Below are positions 1 to 9,031 of a DNA stretch of 53,647 bases, one piece after another. The notes below the pieces were generated by a model that had not been told where the DNA came from, ran no database searches, and saw only the letters and a program-made list of their open reading frames with translations. Location: NCBI GenBank assembly GCA_014804795.1, contig JAAUZC010000045.1:1-53647 (forward strand), read 5' to 3'. The number at the start of each line of letters is the position of its first letter. Position 1 is the stretch's first letter. Both the position numbers and the translations under genes were made by a program. This DNA comes from Lachnospiraceae bacterium (GTDB lineage Bacteria > Bacillota > Clostridia > Lachnospirales > Lachnospiraceae).

Positions 1-574
<574 letters not shown>

Positions 575-580
575 ATCTTC

Positions 581-662
581 TTTCAGCTTCCTGCCCTTAT
601 GCATGCACCCCCCTCCGGTCTCCCGGCTGGACATGCCCTCAGGCCTTTTCAGCTTCCTGCCC
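581..662 (-). repeat. 16-bp direct repeat in the 16S leader
   Basis: The 16-mer GGGCAGGAAGCTGAAA (minus strand) occurs twice, at 581-596 and 647-662, in the otherwise unannotated leader between promoter and mature 16S. The remaining leader (663-850) is rich in A and G on the transcribed strand and shows no open reading frame with a ribosome binding site. Leader repeats of this kind can take part in 16S processing or antitermination; that role is an inference. Confidence 0.5.
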
Positions 663-851
663 AAGTTAAACTTGGCTTTTCCTTTTTTACTGCTTCTTTA
701 GGTTTGTTTCGTTCGTTTTTTTCTTTCTCTGAAATCATTCCGCTGTCCCTTACAGGCGCTTCCAGGCTTCCCGCCTCTCCGCTCCATAGACAGCTTCGGA
801 ATATTTTCAGGGCTGCATTACTGTTTATTTGTCAAGGTGCTGAAAAGTCTT

Positions 852-890
852 AAAAGCTTCACATCAAAGCACATCAGATGTGAAGCTTTT
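852..890 (-). terminator. Terminator-like hairpin at the start of the rRNA leader
   Basis: A 14-bp perfect inverted repeat (852-865 with 877-890) encloses an 11-base loop. Read on the minus strand, the stem ends in CTTTT followed by AAGACTTTT. It sits between the rRNA promoter and the rest of the leader. It could therefore terminate transcripts from the upstream ABC gene, or act as an early attenuator of the rRNA operon. The short T tract makes its strength uncertain. Confidence 0.5.
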
Positions 891-892
891 AT

Positions 893-921
893 ATGATATC
901 AAACCCGCGGGCAATTGTCAA
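893..921 (-). promoter_or_regulatory. rRNA operon promoter
   Basis: On the minus strand TTGACA (916-921) is followed, after exactly 17 bases, by TATCAT (893-898). This is a near-consensus sigma-A promoter about 320 bases upstream of the 16S 5' end. A second perfect TTGACA lies downstream (830-835) but has no good -10 at normal spacing. The predicted start, near 886, falls inside the hairpin at 852-890. Confidence 0.7.
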
Positions 922-971
922 CCCACATTTTGGATTTTTTTGGTTTTTTTACCTCATTTTTTACTATATTT

Positions 972-3194
972 CTACTTCCCCTCCGCCATTTTCAGCTGCG
1001 CCGTCACCAGGCCGTAATAGATTCCCTTCTTTTCCAGCAATTCATTGTGTGTCCCGATCTCTGCAACACCATGCTTGTCGATCACCACAAGTCTATCTGC
1101 ATTTCGCAGGGTGGAAAGCCTGTGGGCGATTGCAAAGGTAGTCCTGCCCTTCACCAGACGGTTAAGCGCCTGCTGAATCAAAAATTCACTCTCCGTATCC
1201 AGCGCGGAAGTAGCTTCATCCAGGATCAACAGCCTCGGATCATTCAGGATTGCTCTGGCAATCGCAATTCTCTGCCGCTCACCGCCGGACAGATTATAGC
1301 CATGTTCACCCACATAGGTATTGTAGCCGTCCGGCGTCTTGCAGATGAAGTCATGCGCATTTGCGGCCTTCGCCGCCTGAATCACCTCCGCCAGTGAAGC
1401 GTCCTGTCTGGCAAACCGGATATTGGCGAGAATGCTGCCGGAAAACAGAAAAGTCTCCTGAAGCACCACACCAATCTGGGAATGCAGGCTTTCCGTTTTT
1501 ATATCACGGATATCCACGCCGTCAATGGTAATCTTCCCCTGATCCACGTCATACAGGCGCATGATCAGATTGATCAATGTAGACTTTCCCGCGCCGGAAG
1601 CGCCCACCAGTCCGATCATCTCTCCCGGCTTTACGTCAAAGCTGATATTCTCCAGCACCGGTTCATAGGTATGGTAGCCGAAGGATACATCCTCAAAGGT
1701 AAACGCACCCTCAATAGGAAATTCCTTACTGTCCGCCCTGTCCGTGATGACCGGTTCTTCATCCAGAACGTCATAAATGCGGTTCAGGCTGGTGATCATC
1801 TGCATCATCATTCTGGGCAGCTGGGTCATCCAGCTCAAAGGACCAAACAGATTTCCGCAGTAGGTGATAAACTGCACCAGCTCACCCATTGTCATATCCC
1901 CCCTCAGCACGTCAATACCTCCAAAGTACACCGCAATATAAGAACCCGCTCCTAAAAGGAAGGTCAATATGGGAAAGAAAATCGACCAGAAGCTCTCATT
2001 CTTCCTGCTGATTTCTGCATATTCCTGCGCTTTTTTCTGAAATCTGGCCGCCTCCCGCTCTTCCTTTCCAAAAGATTTCACCACACGCATTCCGGAGATG
2101 ATATCCTGCAGACTGCTGGCCAGATCATCTATTTTCAACCATTGTTTATGAAAAATAGTGTGAATATGATGCCAGAAAGCTTTCATGATCACAAAAACCA
2201 ACACAACAAATACCATTGACAGCAGTGTCATTTTCCAGCTGATCATAAACATCACTACCAGAGACACTATCATGGTAAACAGGGTGGAAAACATATCACC
2301 GAACACCTCTTCCATGAAATTCCGAATCTGACTCGTATCTCTGGACACGCGGTTCAGCAGCTCGCCCGGCTTTCGATTGTTAATAAAAGAAAGTGAAAGG
2401 GACTGTATCTTATAGTAAAGCTTGCTTCGAAGAGTCATACTCAATGATGCCCCCAGCAAAACGCAATTCCAATAGCGGTAAACAATCAACAGAATCCGGG
2501 CGATCATCAAGGTGAATGTAAGACCCACAAAAACCCAAAAGTCCGTCCATGTACCGTTTCCCGTGGACAATGCCCCGTCAATAAAGTCCCGCTGTATCAT
2601 GGGTATCGCCAGATTCATTGCCGCTATCCCCGCCATAAGCAGGGAAATCAGCAAAAGTTTTCCCACATATTCCCCGCACAACGCCGTGAATTTCTTCAGG
2701 ATATCCGCCTTCCCCTCACAATAAGGGCATTTGCTGGTTCCCGGAAGCGCCCTCCCGCACTTCTCACAGTATTTCTCATATTCCAGGCTCTTTACCCGCT
2801 CCGGCCTGCTCCCATTTCGCCTTGCGGTAATGATGGCCTGCGCCCCTCTTGCCACATAAGCCACCCTTACGATATGCCGCATGGAAAAACGAGCCGCACA
2901 TATCATCTGTCCATCCTTTTTTGTCACGGTGAGAATACCGCTGTGTACCTGATGCTCACACTTAACTTTCTCACAATCGTCCAGCGTAAAGGATGCTGCT
3001 GGATGTTCTCCCTCCAGCACTAACAGACGCTTTTCTGTCACCACCAGCCAGACCTTGTCCGCATAAGCTTCCACCGCCTGCATCTTCCGGCTGTCAAATT
3101 CCAAATCTACAGGTACGCAGTACACCGGCTCTTCCCCGGCTTCAAGCCCCAGAGCATTTCTCTGCGCCCCATCTATTGTATATAAAAGTTTCAT
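972..3194 (-). CDS. ABC exporter half-transporter with PH-like N-terminus and zinc ribbon
   Basis: This 740-residue protein fuses a membrane domain to an ATPase domain, as in type IV (MsbA-like) exporters. Residues 1-135 look like a bacterial PH-type domain. A four-cysteine zinc ribbon follows (C143, C146, C156, C159), then six membrane segments (about 175-470). The nucleotide-binding domain has Walker A (GASGAGKST, about 531), an LSGGERQR signature (about 635), Walker B with the catalytic Glu (LLILDE, about 660) and the switch His (about 691), so this ATP site looks complete. I chose the ATG at 3194 over one at 3314 because the longer form would overlap the upstream gene and carries a poor extra segment. 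The gene lies last in the cluster with the DUF1854 gene, the DJ-1 gene and a second, similar half-transporter, with which it probably forms a heterodimer. The substrate is unknown. Confidence 0.9.
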   Translation of the reverse strand: MKLLYTIDGAQRNALGLEAGEEPVYCVPVDLEFDSRKMQAVEAYADKVWLVVTEKRLLVLEGEHPAASFTLDDCEKVKCEHQVHSGILTVTKKDGQMICAARFSMRHIVRVAYVARGAQAIITARRNGSRPERVKSLEYEKYCEKCGRALPGTSKCPYCEGKADILKKFTALCGEYVGKLLLISLLMAGIAAMNLAIPMIQRDFIDGALSTGNGTWTDFWVFVGLTFTLMIARILLIVYRYWNCVLLGASLSMTLRSKLYYKIQSLSLSFINNRKPGELLNRVSRDTSQIRNFMEEVFGDMFSTLFTMIVSLVVMFMISWKMTLLSMVFVVLVFVIMKAFWHHIHTIFHKQWLKIDDLASSLQDIISGMRVVKSFGKEEREAARFQKKAQEYAEISRKNESFWSIFFPILTFLLGAGSYIAVYFGGIDVLRGDMTMGELVQFITYCGNLFGPLSWMTQLPRMMMQMITSLNRIYDVLDEEPVITDRADSKEFPIEGAFTFEDVSFGYHTYEPVLENISFDVKPGEMIGLVGASGAGKSTLINLIMRLYDVDQGKITIDGVDIRDIKTESLHSQIGVVLQETFLFSGSILANIRFARQDASLAEVIQAAKAANAHDFICKTPDGYNTYVGEHGYNLSGGERQRIAIARAILNDPRLLILDEATSALDTESEFLIQQALNRLVKGRTTFAIAHRLSTLRNADRLVVIDKHGVAEIGTHNELLEKKGIYYGLVTAQLKMAEGK

Positions 3195-3234
3195 AATACC
3201 TGCATGCCTTTCCCTCACACATATGCATGTGAGT

Positions 3235-3813
3235 TTAGATAAAGAGATCCAGCTTCTTCCTCTCCATAACACCCAACTGATAAAAATCAGGTATTTCATA
3301 TCTGTTTCCGTCAATATCTGTCACCAACAGCCTGGAATCGCTCAGATGGATGACCGCATCACCGCTCATCTGGGTGGTAAACCGGCAAGCGCCAAAGGAA
3401 GTTATCACATTCCAGTATGCATAGCCGTACTCATCTTTCACGTCTAATACCTTAGTAATAACGGGTCTGAAATAGCGCAGTTTGATCTGCTCTTGCAGCA
3501 TCTCCTGCTGCTCCTTCGGCAGCTGCGAAAGCTTCTCAATGATGCCGATCTCTTTTGCCTTCTCGTCCGCCTCCCGAATCGAAATATATTCCTCGGCATT
3601 CGTCAACGGGAAAGTTAAGTACACGCCCACTCTCGAATACTCCTTATCCTTCGTCTTCAGCGCGATAAATCCGCCCGGGGTTCTGGTAAATTCTGCATTC
3701 TCACCTGTCAGCATCCGCATTTCCAACAGCTCCTCCGACTCCTTTTTCAGCGCCTCTTCGTCAAATTCATGCAAATCCAGCAGGTCCTGTTTTTTATTTT
3801 CAAAATCATTCAT
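3235..3813 (-). CDS. DUF1854 family protein
   Basis: The 192-residue product matches the DUF1854 pattern: an EFTRTPGGFIAL start, a TFPLTNAEEYISI segment, then YFRPVITKVLDV, a YWNV strand and a C-terminal DIDGNRYEIPD motif. Members of this family are found beside ABC exporters (for example those annotated with cyanophycin metabolism), but the biochemical role is not established. The ATG at 3813 is preceded by AAAGGACG. A GTG at 3906 would add 31 charged residues and lacks a good ribosome binding site. The gene lies 40 bases upstream of the first ABC half-transporter and probably shares its transcript, so a role as an accessory or regulatory subunit of the exporter is likely. Confidence 0.85.
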   Translation of the reverse strand: MNDFENKKQDLLDLHEFDEEALKKESEELLEMRMLTGENAEFTRTPGGFIALKTKDKEYSRVGVYLTFPLTNAEEYISIREADEKAKEIGIIEKLSQLPKEQQEMLQEQIKLRYFRPVITKVLDVKDEYGYAYWNVITSFGACRFTTQMSGDAVIHLSDSRLLVTDIDGNRYEIPDFYQLGVMERKKLDLFI

Positions 3814-3927
3814 ATATAATATTTTCGTCCTTTCTGCCTTTTCCTGTATTGCTATTTCGCTTTTTTGTTTTTCTGTCTTTTCGGCAAAATAGCCCCTTTT
3901 AACCACACCACAAACCAGCAGCCGCTG

Positions 3928-4563
3928 CTATGTGGTGTATTCTTTCAATTCCTCCAAAAATTCCTGATAATCATTATCAGACCAATAAAATGTCAGTTTC
4001 TCCTCTGTGTATTCGTCTGGGACATAACGCATGAAGTTATCACCAATGTCATATCCAAATCTTCTCAACACAGCTTCCGCAAATTCTCTGAAAAACATCC
4101 CTATCCCTGTTATGACATTTCCATCCTCCACGATCCCTTTGTGCATGAAGTTCTCATTTTCCACAAAGTCAAACGTGTCCGCCATTTGCATGAAATAGCC
4201 GGAAGTAAACTTCTTACCCTTCAGAATTCCTGCTTTCGATAATAAAATTGGAGAGGATGATATTGCCGCGAAAACGATGCCTGTATCCTTTCCGCTCTCA
4301 ATAAATTCGATCAACCTGTCATCAAACAGCGCAGGCAGCGGATGGATTGTCCCCGGCAAAATCACGCAGTCATAGTCCGTAATCTTTGCATTTGCTGTCG
4401 TTTTGTCAGGAACAACCCGCAAACCATCTTCACTGCAATACTCCTTATTCTCACTTGCAATGTAATCAATTTTCTCGCCAAACCAGACTGTCAGTGCTGA
4501 TGTCAGGCAGGTTATCTCCTGCAAAGAAAAGTCCGGATATAATAAAACTGCATATTTCCTCAT
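3928..4563 (-). CDS. DJ-1/PfpI family protein lacking the usual nucleophile Cys
   Basis: The 211-residue product has the DJ-1/PfpI fold signature: an N-terminal VLLYPDFSLQEI strand, the conserved acidic residue of that helix, a DYDCVILPG segment, and the elbow followed by SKAGILKGKKFT. Where DJ-1 proteins have the reactive cysteine (typically AICAGP), this protein has AISSSP, so the nucleophile position is Ser102. That argues against glyoxalase or protease chemistry that depends on Cys. The start at 4563 is supported by GGAGG eight bases upstream. The gene sits between the DUF1854 gene and the second ABC half-transporter in the same direction and is probably co-transcribed with them. Confidence 0.85.
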   Translation of the reverse strand: MRKYAVLLYPDFSLQEITCLTSALTVWFGEKIDYIASENKEYCSEDGLRVVPDKTTANAKITDYDCVILPGTIHPLPALFDDRLIEFIESGKDTGIVFAAISSSPILLSKAGILKGKKFTSGYFMQMADTFDFVENENFMHKGIVEDGNVITGIGMFFREFAEAVLRRFGYDIGDNFMRYVPDEYTEEKLTFYWSDNDYQEFLEELKEYTT

Positions 4564-4593
4564 TCTGCTTTCCTCCATAATTTCCGGCTGTGC

Positions 4594-6912
4594 TCATTCA
4601 ATCCCTCTCATCGCAAGCGCTTTCGTCTGCAGCTCGCTCAGTTTATAATAGGTTCCCTTCCGGGCAAGCAACTCCTCATGCGTTCCCGATTCCATCAGCC
4701 GTCCGTCATCCAGTACGATCAGATGCGTGGCGTTTCGCAAAGTAGAGAGTCTGTGTGCAATGGACAGCACCGTCCGGCCCTTCTCCAGCCGCTCCAAAGA
4801 CTTTTGAATAGCAAGTTCCGTCTCTGTGTCCACTGCCGAAGTGGCTTCGTCCAGAATCAATATCTTAGGGTCCGCCAGAATGGCTCTGGCGATAGAGATT
4901 CGCTGTTTTTCCCCGCCGGACAGGGAGCGGCTGGAGGATCCTAAAAGCGTGTCATAGCCCTCCGGCATCTTGCAGATAAAATCATGGGCATTTGCCTGAA
5001 TTGCCGCACGGATAATCTCCTCTCTGCTTGCCTCCGGCCTTGCATACGCAATATTCTCCGCCACCGTTCCCATAAAGATATAGGTCTCCTGAGACACCAT
5101 TGCCACATTTTTGCGCAGCTCTCTAAATCCATACTGTTTTACGTTGATGCCATCCACCAGCACTTCCCCCTCCCAGGTGTCATAGAGCCTTGATATCAGG
5201 TTTACCAGTGTGGACTTTCCTGCACCGGAGCGTCCCACGATGCCGAACACTTCTCCGGCATTCACATGAAAGCTGATATCTTTCAGGATGGGTTTATTGG
5301 CTTCATATCCAAAGGTTACATTTTTTAATTCAATCTCCCCTTTCAGTTCCCGGGGTCTGACAGGATCCGGCACTTCCTTTACTTCCGGCACCGCATCAAT
5401 GATCTCGAACATTCGCTGGGCGGAATTCATGCAGTTGGTATACCAGCGGATAATGCGGGAAAAAAACTCCAACGGTCCCTTCAACTGTCCCACATAACCC
5501 GAGAAAGTGAGCAGCAGTCCCAGCTCGATATGGGATCCCCCGATCATCATAGCGCCGCCCACAGCCCACACCAGAAAGCTGATCGTATCCTCCACCGAAC
5601 AGTACAGTGCAAAAAATCTATTGTCATACCGGGCCAAATCCAGTTCCGCCGTTTTCACCTTTCCGTTGCTTTTGGCAAACCGGCCCATCTCCTGTTCCTG
5701 CTGCCCAAAGGCTTTGACCACGCGCGCACCGGTAAAATTCTCATTCACCTGCCCTTTCAGGCGGCGGTTCGCCCGATGTCTCTTGCCGTAATAGTGCCAG
5801 AGATGAGGCATCATCCGACAGCTGATCACCACCAGAAGAGGCATGAACATAAGGGACATAACAGCTAACAGGGGATTTAACAGAAACATGATCACACTCG
5901 TAGCCAGTATCGTCCCCATATTCATAAAGAAATAGGGAATCCCGTCTATGAAAAAGCTGGATATCTCCTCCGCGTCATCCGAAACCCGCGTCATCAGTCC
6001 GCCTGTCTGCCTTTTGGCGTAAAAACTGATGGACAGCCTGCCCATGGATGTAAATACCTGGCTCTTTAACTTTGCCACCACTTCCGGAGCAATTCTTGCA
6101 GTCAGCACCCCCTGCAGGATTCCCAGCGCCTGAAGCATCATCTTTGTCACGATCATGGTGATCACCAGCATTGACAGCGCTGTAACAAAACGTCCTGCCG
6201 GAATATGTAAGAAGGCAAGAAATTCCTCATTGCGCGAAAGCACCTGATCATAGAGAATGGTTCCGCTCAGATAAGGCCAGACCAGATTCAAAACCCCGGT
6301 CCCGATATAGCAGAAAACCATCACTGCCAGATATTTCTTATAGGGTTTAAAATAGGACAGGACACGCAGGAGGATAGACTTCTTATCCATACACTTCGGG
6401 CAGACCCTCCGCTCCTGATCCGGATAGATCATGCCGCATTTCGGGCAGCACTCTTTTCCGTTTTTTGCATCCAGATCCTCTTTTGTTATTTCCTTTTCCT
6501 CTTTTAATTTCTGCAGCAGACTGCAGCCCTTTAAGAAGGTTCCCATGCGGGTATTGGAAAAATGACACAGACTCTGTTCCACACCGTTTATTTCTGCCAG
6601 CAGAACCCCGGTCGCCACCTGTCTAAGCACTTCCATCCTCCCGACGTCTTTCAGATCATAAATCTGCAGTGCCGGTTCCAGATCAAGAAGCGCATCTTCC
6701 TTCAACTGCCATCCACTGTAACCGCCGAACCGATATTCCGCTTTTTCCTGATACGGATATGCGGCCAGCAAAAGCTTCTCCTCTGTCAGCGCCACGATAG
6801 TATCCGCAAACCGGTACTCCATATCAAAATCAGCCATAGCCGCAAAGATGATTTCCTCTTTCTCAACCCCATACTTTCCGGCAATGCTGACAAAACTTTT
6901 CGGCAAATTCAT
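4594..6912 (-). CDS. ABC exporter half-transporter with PH-like N-terminus and zinc ribbon (partner subunit)
   Basis: This 772-residue protein has the same plan as the ABC protein at the end of the cluster. A PH-like region (about 1-140, with a CHFSNTRM strand) is followed by a zinc ribbon (C156, C159, C171, C174), six membrane helices (about 185-480) and an ATPase domain. That domain has Walker A GRSGAGKST (about 560), signature LSGGEKQR, Walker B ILILDE and the switch His in SIAHRLS. Both partners keep the catalytic Glu, so neither site of a heterodimer looks degenerate. The start is fixed by GGGAGG six bases before the ATG. It is the first gene of the exporter cluster, 103 bases downstream of the terminator that follows the small peptide gene. 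The substrate is unknown. Confidence 0.9.
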   Translation of the reverse strand: MNLPKSFVSIAGKYGVEKEEIIFAAMADFDMEYRFADTIVALTEEKLLLAAYPYQEKAEYRFGGYSGWQLKEDALLDLEPALQIYDLKDVGRMEVLRQVATGVLLAEINGVEQSLCHFSNTRMGTFLKGCSLLQKLKEEKEITKEDLDAKNGKECCPKCGMIYPDQERRVCPKCMDKKSILLRVLSYFKPYKKYLAVMVFCYIGTGVLNLVWPYLSGTILYDQVLSRNEEFLAFLHIPAGRFVTALSMLVITMIVTKMMLQALGILQGVLTARIAPEVVAKLKSQVFTSMGRLSISFYAKRQTGGLMTRVSDDAEEISSFFIDGIPYFFMNMGTILATSVIMFLLNPLLAVMSLMFMPLLVVISCRMMPHLWHYYGKRHRANRRLKGQVNENFTGARVVKAFGQQEQEMGRFAKSNGKVKTAELDLARYDNRFFALYCSVEDTISFLVWAVGGAMMIGGSHIELGLLLTFSGYVGQLKGPLEFFSRIIRWYTNCMNSAQRMFEIIDAVPEVKEVPDPVRPRELKGEIELKNVTFGYEANKPILKDISFHVNAGEVFGIVGRSGAGKSTLVNLISRLYDTWEGEVLVDGINVKQYGFRELRKNVAMVSQETYIFMGTVAENIAYARPEASREEIIRAAIQANAHDFICKMPEGYDTLLGSSSRSLSGGEKQRISIARAILADPKILILDEATSAVDTETELAIQKSLERLEKGRTVLSIAHRLSTLRNATHLIVLDDGRLMESGTHEELLARKGTYYKLSELQTKALAMRGIE

Positions 6913-7014
6913 TTTATTCCTCCCATTTCAACTCCCGGATGCAACATGCAAACAATCAATATGTCCCACAGATCTTCCTTGGCTCTAATAGACAATTGCA
7001 TATCCATAAAGCAC

Positions 7015-7051
7015 AAAAAAGCCATGACTCCTGAGAACAGGCAGTCATGGC
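7015..7051 (-). terminator. Rho-independent terminator after the 28-residue peptide gene
   Basis: On the minus strand a strong stem (7043-7051 with 7021-7029, extended by CCTG/CAGG around one bulged base) is followed directly by TTTTTT. It lies between the small peptide gene and the first ABC gene, so exporter transcription from the peptide promoter would need read-through. Confidence 0.85.
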
Positions 7052-7094
7052 TCATCTTATGCTTTCTCTATGACATACAAAAACACCAGTGAAC

Positions 7095-7181
7095 TTAATC
7101 TACAATATCTCCGGGAGGCAATTTCGTTTTCTTCAATTGTGATACGTTGTTTTGAATACTGTTCAATACTCTGTTGGTCAT
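7095..7181 (-). CDS. 28-residue peptide, previously uncalled small gene
   Basis: A short reading frame of 28 codons plus stop begins MTNRVLN and ends PPGDIVD. The middle is rich in Asn, Gln and Lys; there is no Cys and no hydrophobic leader. The case for a real gene is strong. AAAGGAGG lies at ideal distance from the ATG, a consensus promoter with 17-base spacing lies upstream (7228-7256), and a strong terminator follows the stop codon. It forms a self-contained unit directly ahead of the ABC/DUF1854 cluster. I do not recognise the family. It could be a signalling peptide, a precursor of a modified peptide exported by the neighbouring transporter, or a regulatory leader; context favours a link with the exporter but does not prove it. 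Confidence 0.75.
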   Translation of the reverse strand: MTNRVLNSIQNNVSQLKKTKLPPGDIVD

Positions 7182-7227
7182 CACTTTACTGCCTCCTTTC
7201 TTCTAAATTTTTTTCAGACCAATTATC

Positions 7228-7256
7228 ACTATAAGCATATCCCCATAAAATGTCAA
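7228..7256 (-). promoter_or_regulatory. Promoter of the 28-residue peptide gene
   Basis: TTGACA (7251-7256), a 17-base spacer and TATAGT (7228-7233) on the minus strand form a near-consensus sigma-A promoter, with a TG upstream of the -10. A second TTGACA lies 14 bases further upstream. The predicted start gives a leader of about 40 bases. Confidence 0.8.
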
Positions 7257-7311
7257 CTGTTTTTGTCAACTTTTTTACCGGTCGGCTAAAATCTCCCTTA
7301 TCCGCCAGTTC

Positions 7312-7800
7312 TCACAAAAATATCCCTATCACCGTCTGAATAAAATGATAAAGTAAATTATGCTGATACAAAAAATCAAGAAATCTGTTTTGCGTGATCA
7401 GTTCCACAAGCGGCTGTCCCTTTACCGGGATTTTCAGGCAGGATATCACCGCAAATGCCACCCACACTACTACAGTGGCTTCTATAATGCCTGCCAGGGT
7501 GCCGAGGAACTTGTTTAAACCGTTTATGAGCGGCAGTTTGGCGATCAGTCCCAGAGAGCAGAATACCGCCCTGATCAGTTTTCTTGCGAGCAGAATAATG
7601 AGCAGAATGATTCCCGATACAAGAAACCCTATCAGGTTTTTCCCCAATACGGATTCCACTATAACAATTCCGGCCACCACTGCAAAGGAGACGATCACAA
7701 TATCCGCGAGCGCTCCCACTTCATCAATCAACCCGTTTCGGGAGCCGCTGAAAACTCTCCATATGTAAATCAATATAACAGCTGCTAAAACAATATACAT
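7312..7800 (-). CDS. CvpA family membrane protein
   Basis: The 162-residue protein is almost entirely membrane segments (four predicted, at about 1-15, 31-50, 56-75 and 100-125). It has the CvpA pattern of an RNGLIDEVGALADI motif after the first helix. CvpA homologues are needed for colicin V export in E. coli and affect envelope stress resistance, but their molecular function is unsettled. The start has GAGGGAAGG upstream. It is the last gene of the run ybaB-recR-galM-DUF5711-cvpA, 13 bases after the DUF5711 gene. Confidence 0.85.
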   Translation of the reverse strand: MYIVLAAVILIYIWRVFSGSRNGLIDEVGALADIVIVSFAVVAGIVIVESVLGKNLIGFLVSGIILLIILLARKLIRAVFCSLGLIAKLPLINGLNKFLGTLAGIIEATVVVWVAFAVISCLKIPVKGQPLVELITQNRFLDFLYQHNLLYHFIQTVIGIFL

Positions 7801-7813
7801 TCTGTCCTTCCCT

Positions 7814-8992
7814 CTATTTCAGCTCTATCGCATTAATTGACTCCTGATTCACCAGCGTAAATCTGCCGATGGAATCTCCCGGAATCAGAAGACTGATATT
7901 TTCATTCATTGCCCCGTTATATTTCTCCACGCCCGACATATTATAGACACAGCATTCCGATTCTCCATAAATATAGACATTTTCCCCCTTCAGAACAACA
8001 TTCCTGTATTCCAGGTCAAACCCCCGGCTCAAACGGGTTTCCCCTGTACTGTCATAAACATTGATCATATATTTATGGCTTCCGGTCGTATCATACGATA
8101 CAAGAGCTACATAGGTTTCACTATTGTAAACGGAACGTACTTCATCCTCCAGCAGCTTTTCCGATTTACTCACCGGTTTCTGTGCCCCCTCATAAAACGC
8201 CAGCCTGTCATCCGCCACAGCAAAAGCCAGTTCGGAAGACATAAAACGCACATACGGCACCACCGCCTGATAGTCATAACCGCTCATATATTTATCTACT
8301 TCATCCTGTCCCACTTCCCCGAAGTTATAGAACGCCACACTGGATTTTACGCTTCCCTCGTCTTCCGCCAGAAAAGAAACCATTGCAAGATTGCTGTTCG
8401 GGGATAATGATATATCGATCGGGTACCCGAACTGGCTCATGGTTGTTCTGATCCGGACTGCCACTTCGCCTTTACTGTTAAAAAAATAAATCCATGTGAC
8501 GTCCGAATCATCCAGTACCGCCGCCACAACGCCGTTCTCCGCCACAGCGAGAGCCCGAATGGGCATATTGGTCGTTCGCTCACCGAGAATGCCCTGACCG
8601 TTCATCACATATATTTTTCTTCCGTTATAATCACCAAATGCTACCGTCGTATTACAGGTTGCCACAATAGGATCCTGCATTTCAAACGTTTCGTTCCAAA
8701 TTGCTTTTCCTTTTGTGTCAAAGCAGCTTGCACCGTCATTGCTGTATGTCAGGATATAATCTCCCAGGGCAATCGTTTTTGCACTCGCGGCCACTGTTCT
8801 TTCATAACTCTCCACCACAGTATATTCCGTATACACTCTGTTTTTCTGCGTGATCCACAGCGCCACTGCCACCGCCGCCAATGCTACGGCCGCCAATGCA
8901 CCCTGATACAGTCTGTGAAGCCGATGCTTTACAATCTTATCCGAGTAATGTTCCCTCTCACGGCCTTCCGCTTTTTCCTTTTTTCCGAACAT
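7814..8992 (-). CDS. DUF5711 family membrane-anchored beta-propeller-like protein
   Basis: The 392-residue protein has a basic cytoplasmic start, one membrane helix (about 28-48) and a long extracytoplasmic part made of repeated short beta segments with FDTKGKAIW- and MNGQG-type turns. These look like WD40/PQQ-type blades. This arrangement is that of DUF5711 proteins of Lachnospiraceae. The role is unknown; a surface sensor or assembly platform is possible. I chose the ATG at 8992, with GAAGGGTGG upstream, over a TTG five codons earlier. It shares the operon with galM and cvpA. Confidence 0.75.
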   Translation of the reverse strand: MFGKKEKAEGREREHYSDKIVKHRLHRLYQGALAAVALAAVAVALWITQKNRVYTEYTVVESYERTVAASAKTIALGDYILTYSNDGASCFDTKGKAIWNETFEMQDPIVATCNTTVAFGDYNGRKIYVMNGQGILGERTTNMPIRALAVAENGVVAAVLDDSDVTWIYFFNSKGEVAVRIRTTMSQFGYPIDISLSPNSNLAMVSFLAEDEGSVKSSVAFYNFGEVGQDEVDKYMSGYDYQAVVPYVRFMSSELAFAVADDRLAFYEGAQKPVSKSEKLLEDEVRSVYNSETYVALVSYDTTGSHKYMINVYDSTGETRLSRGFDLEYRNVVLKGENVYIYGESECCVYNMSGVEKYNGAMNENISLLIPGDSIGRFTLVNQESINAIELK

Positions 8993-9031
8993 TGTTCCAC
9001 CCTTCAAGCATATCCTTTGTAAACGTGATCA

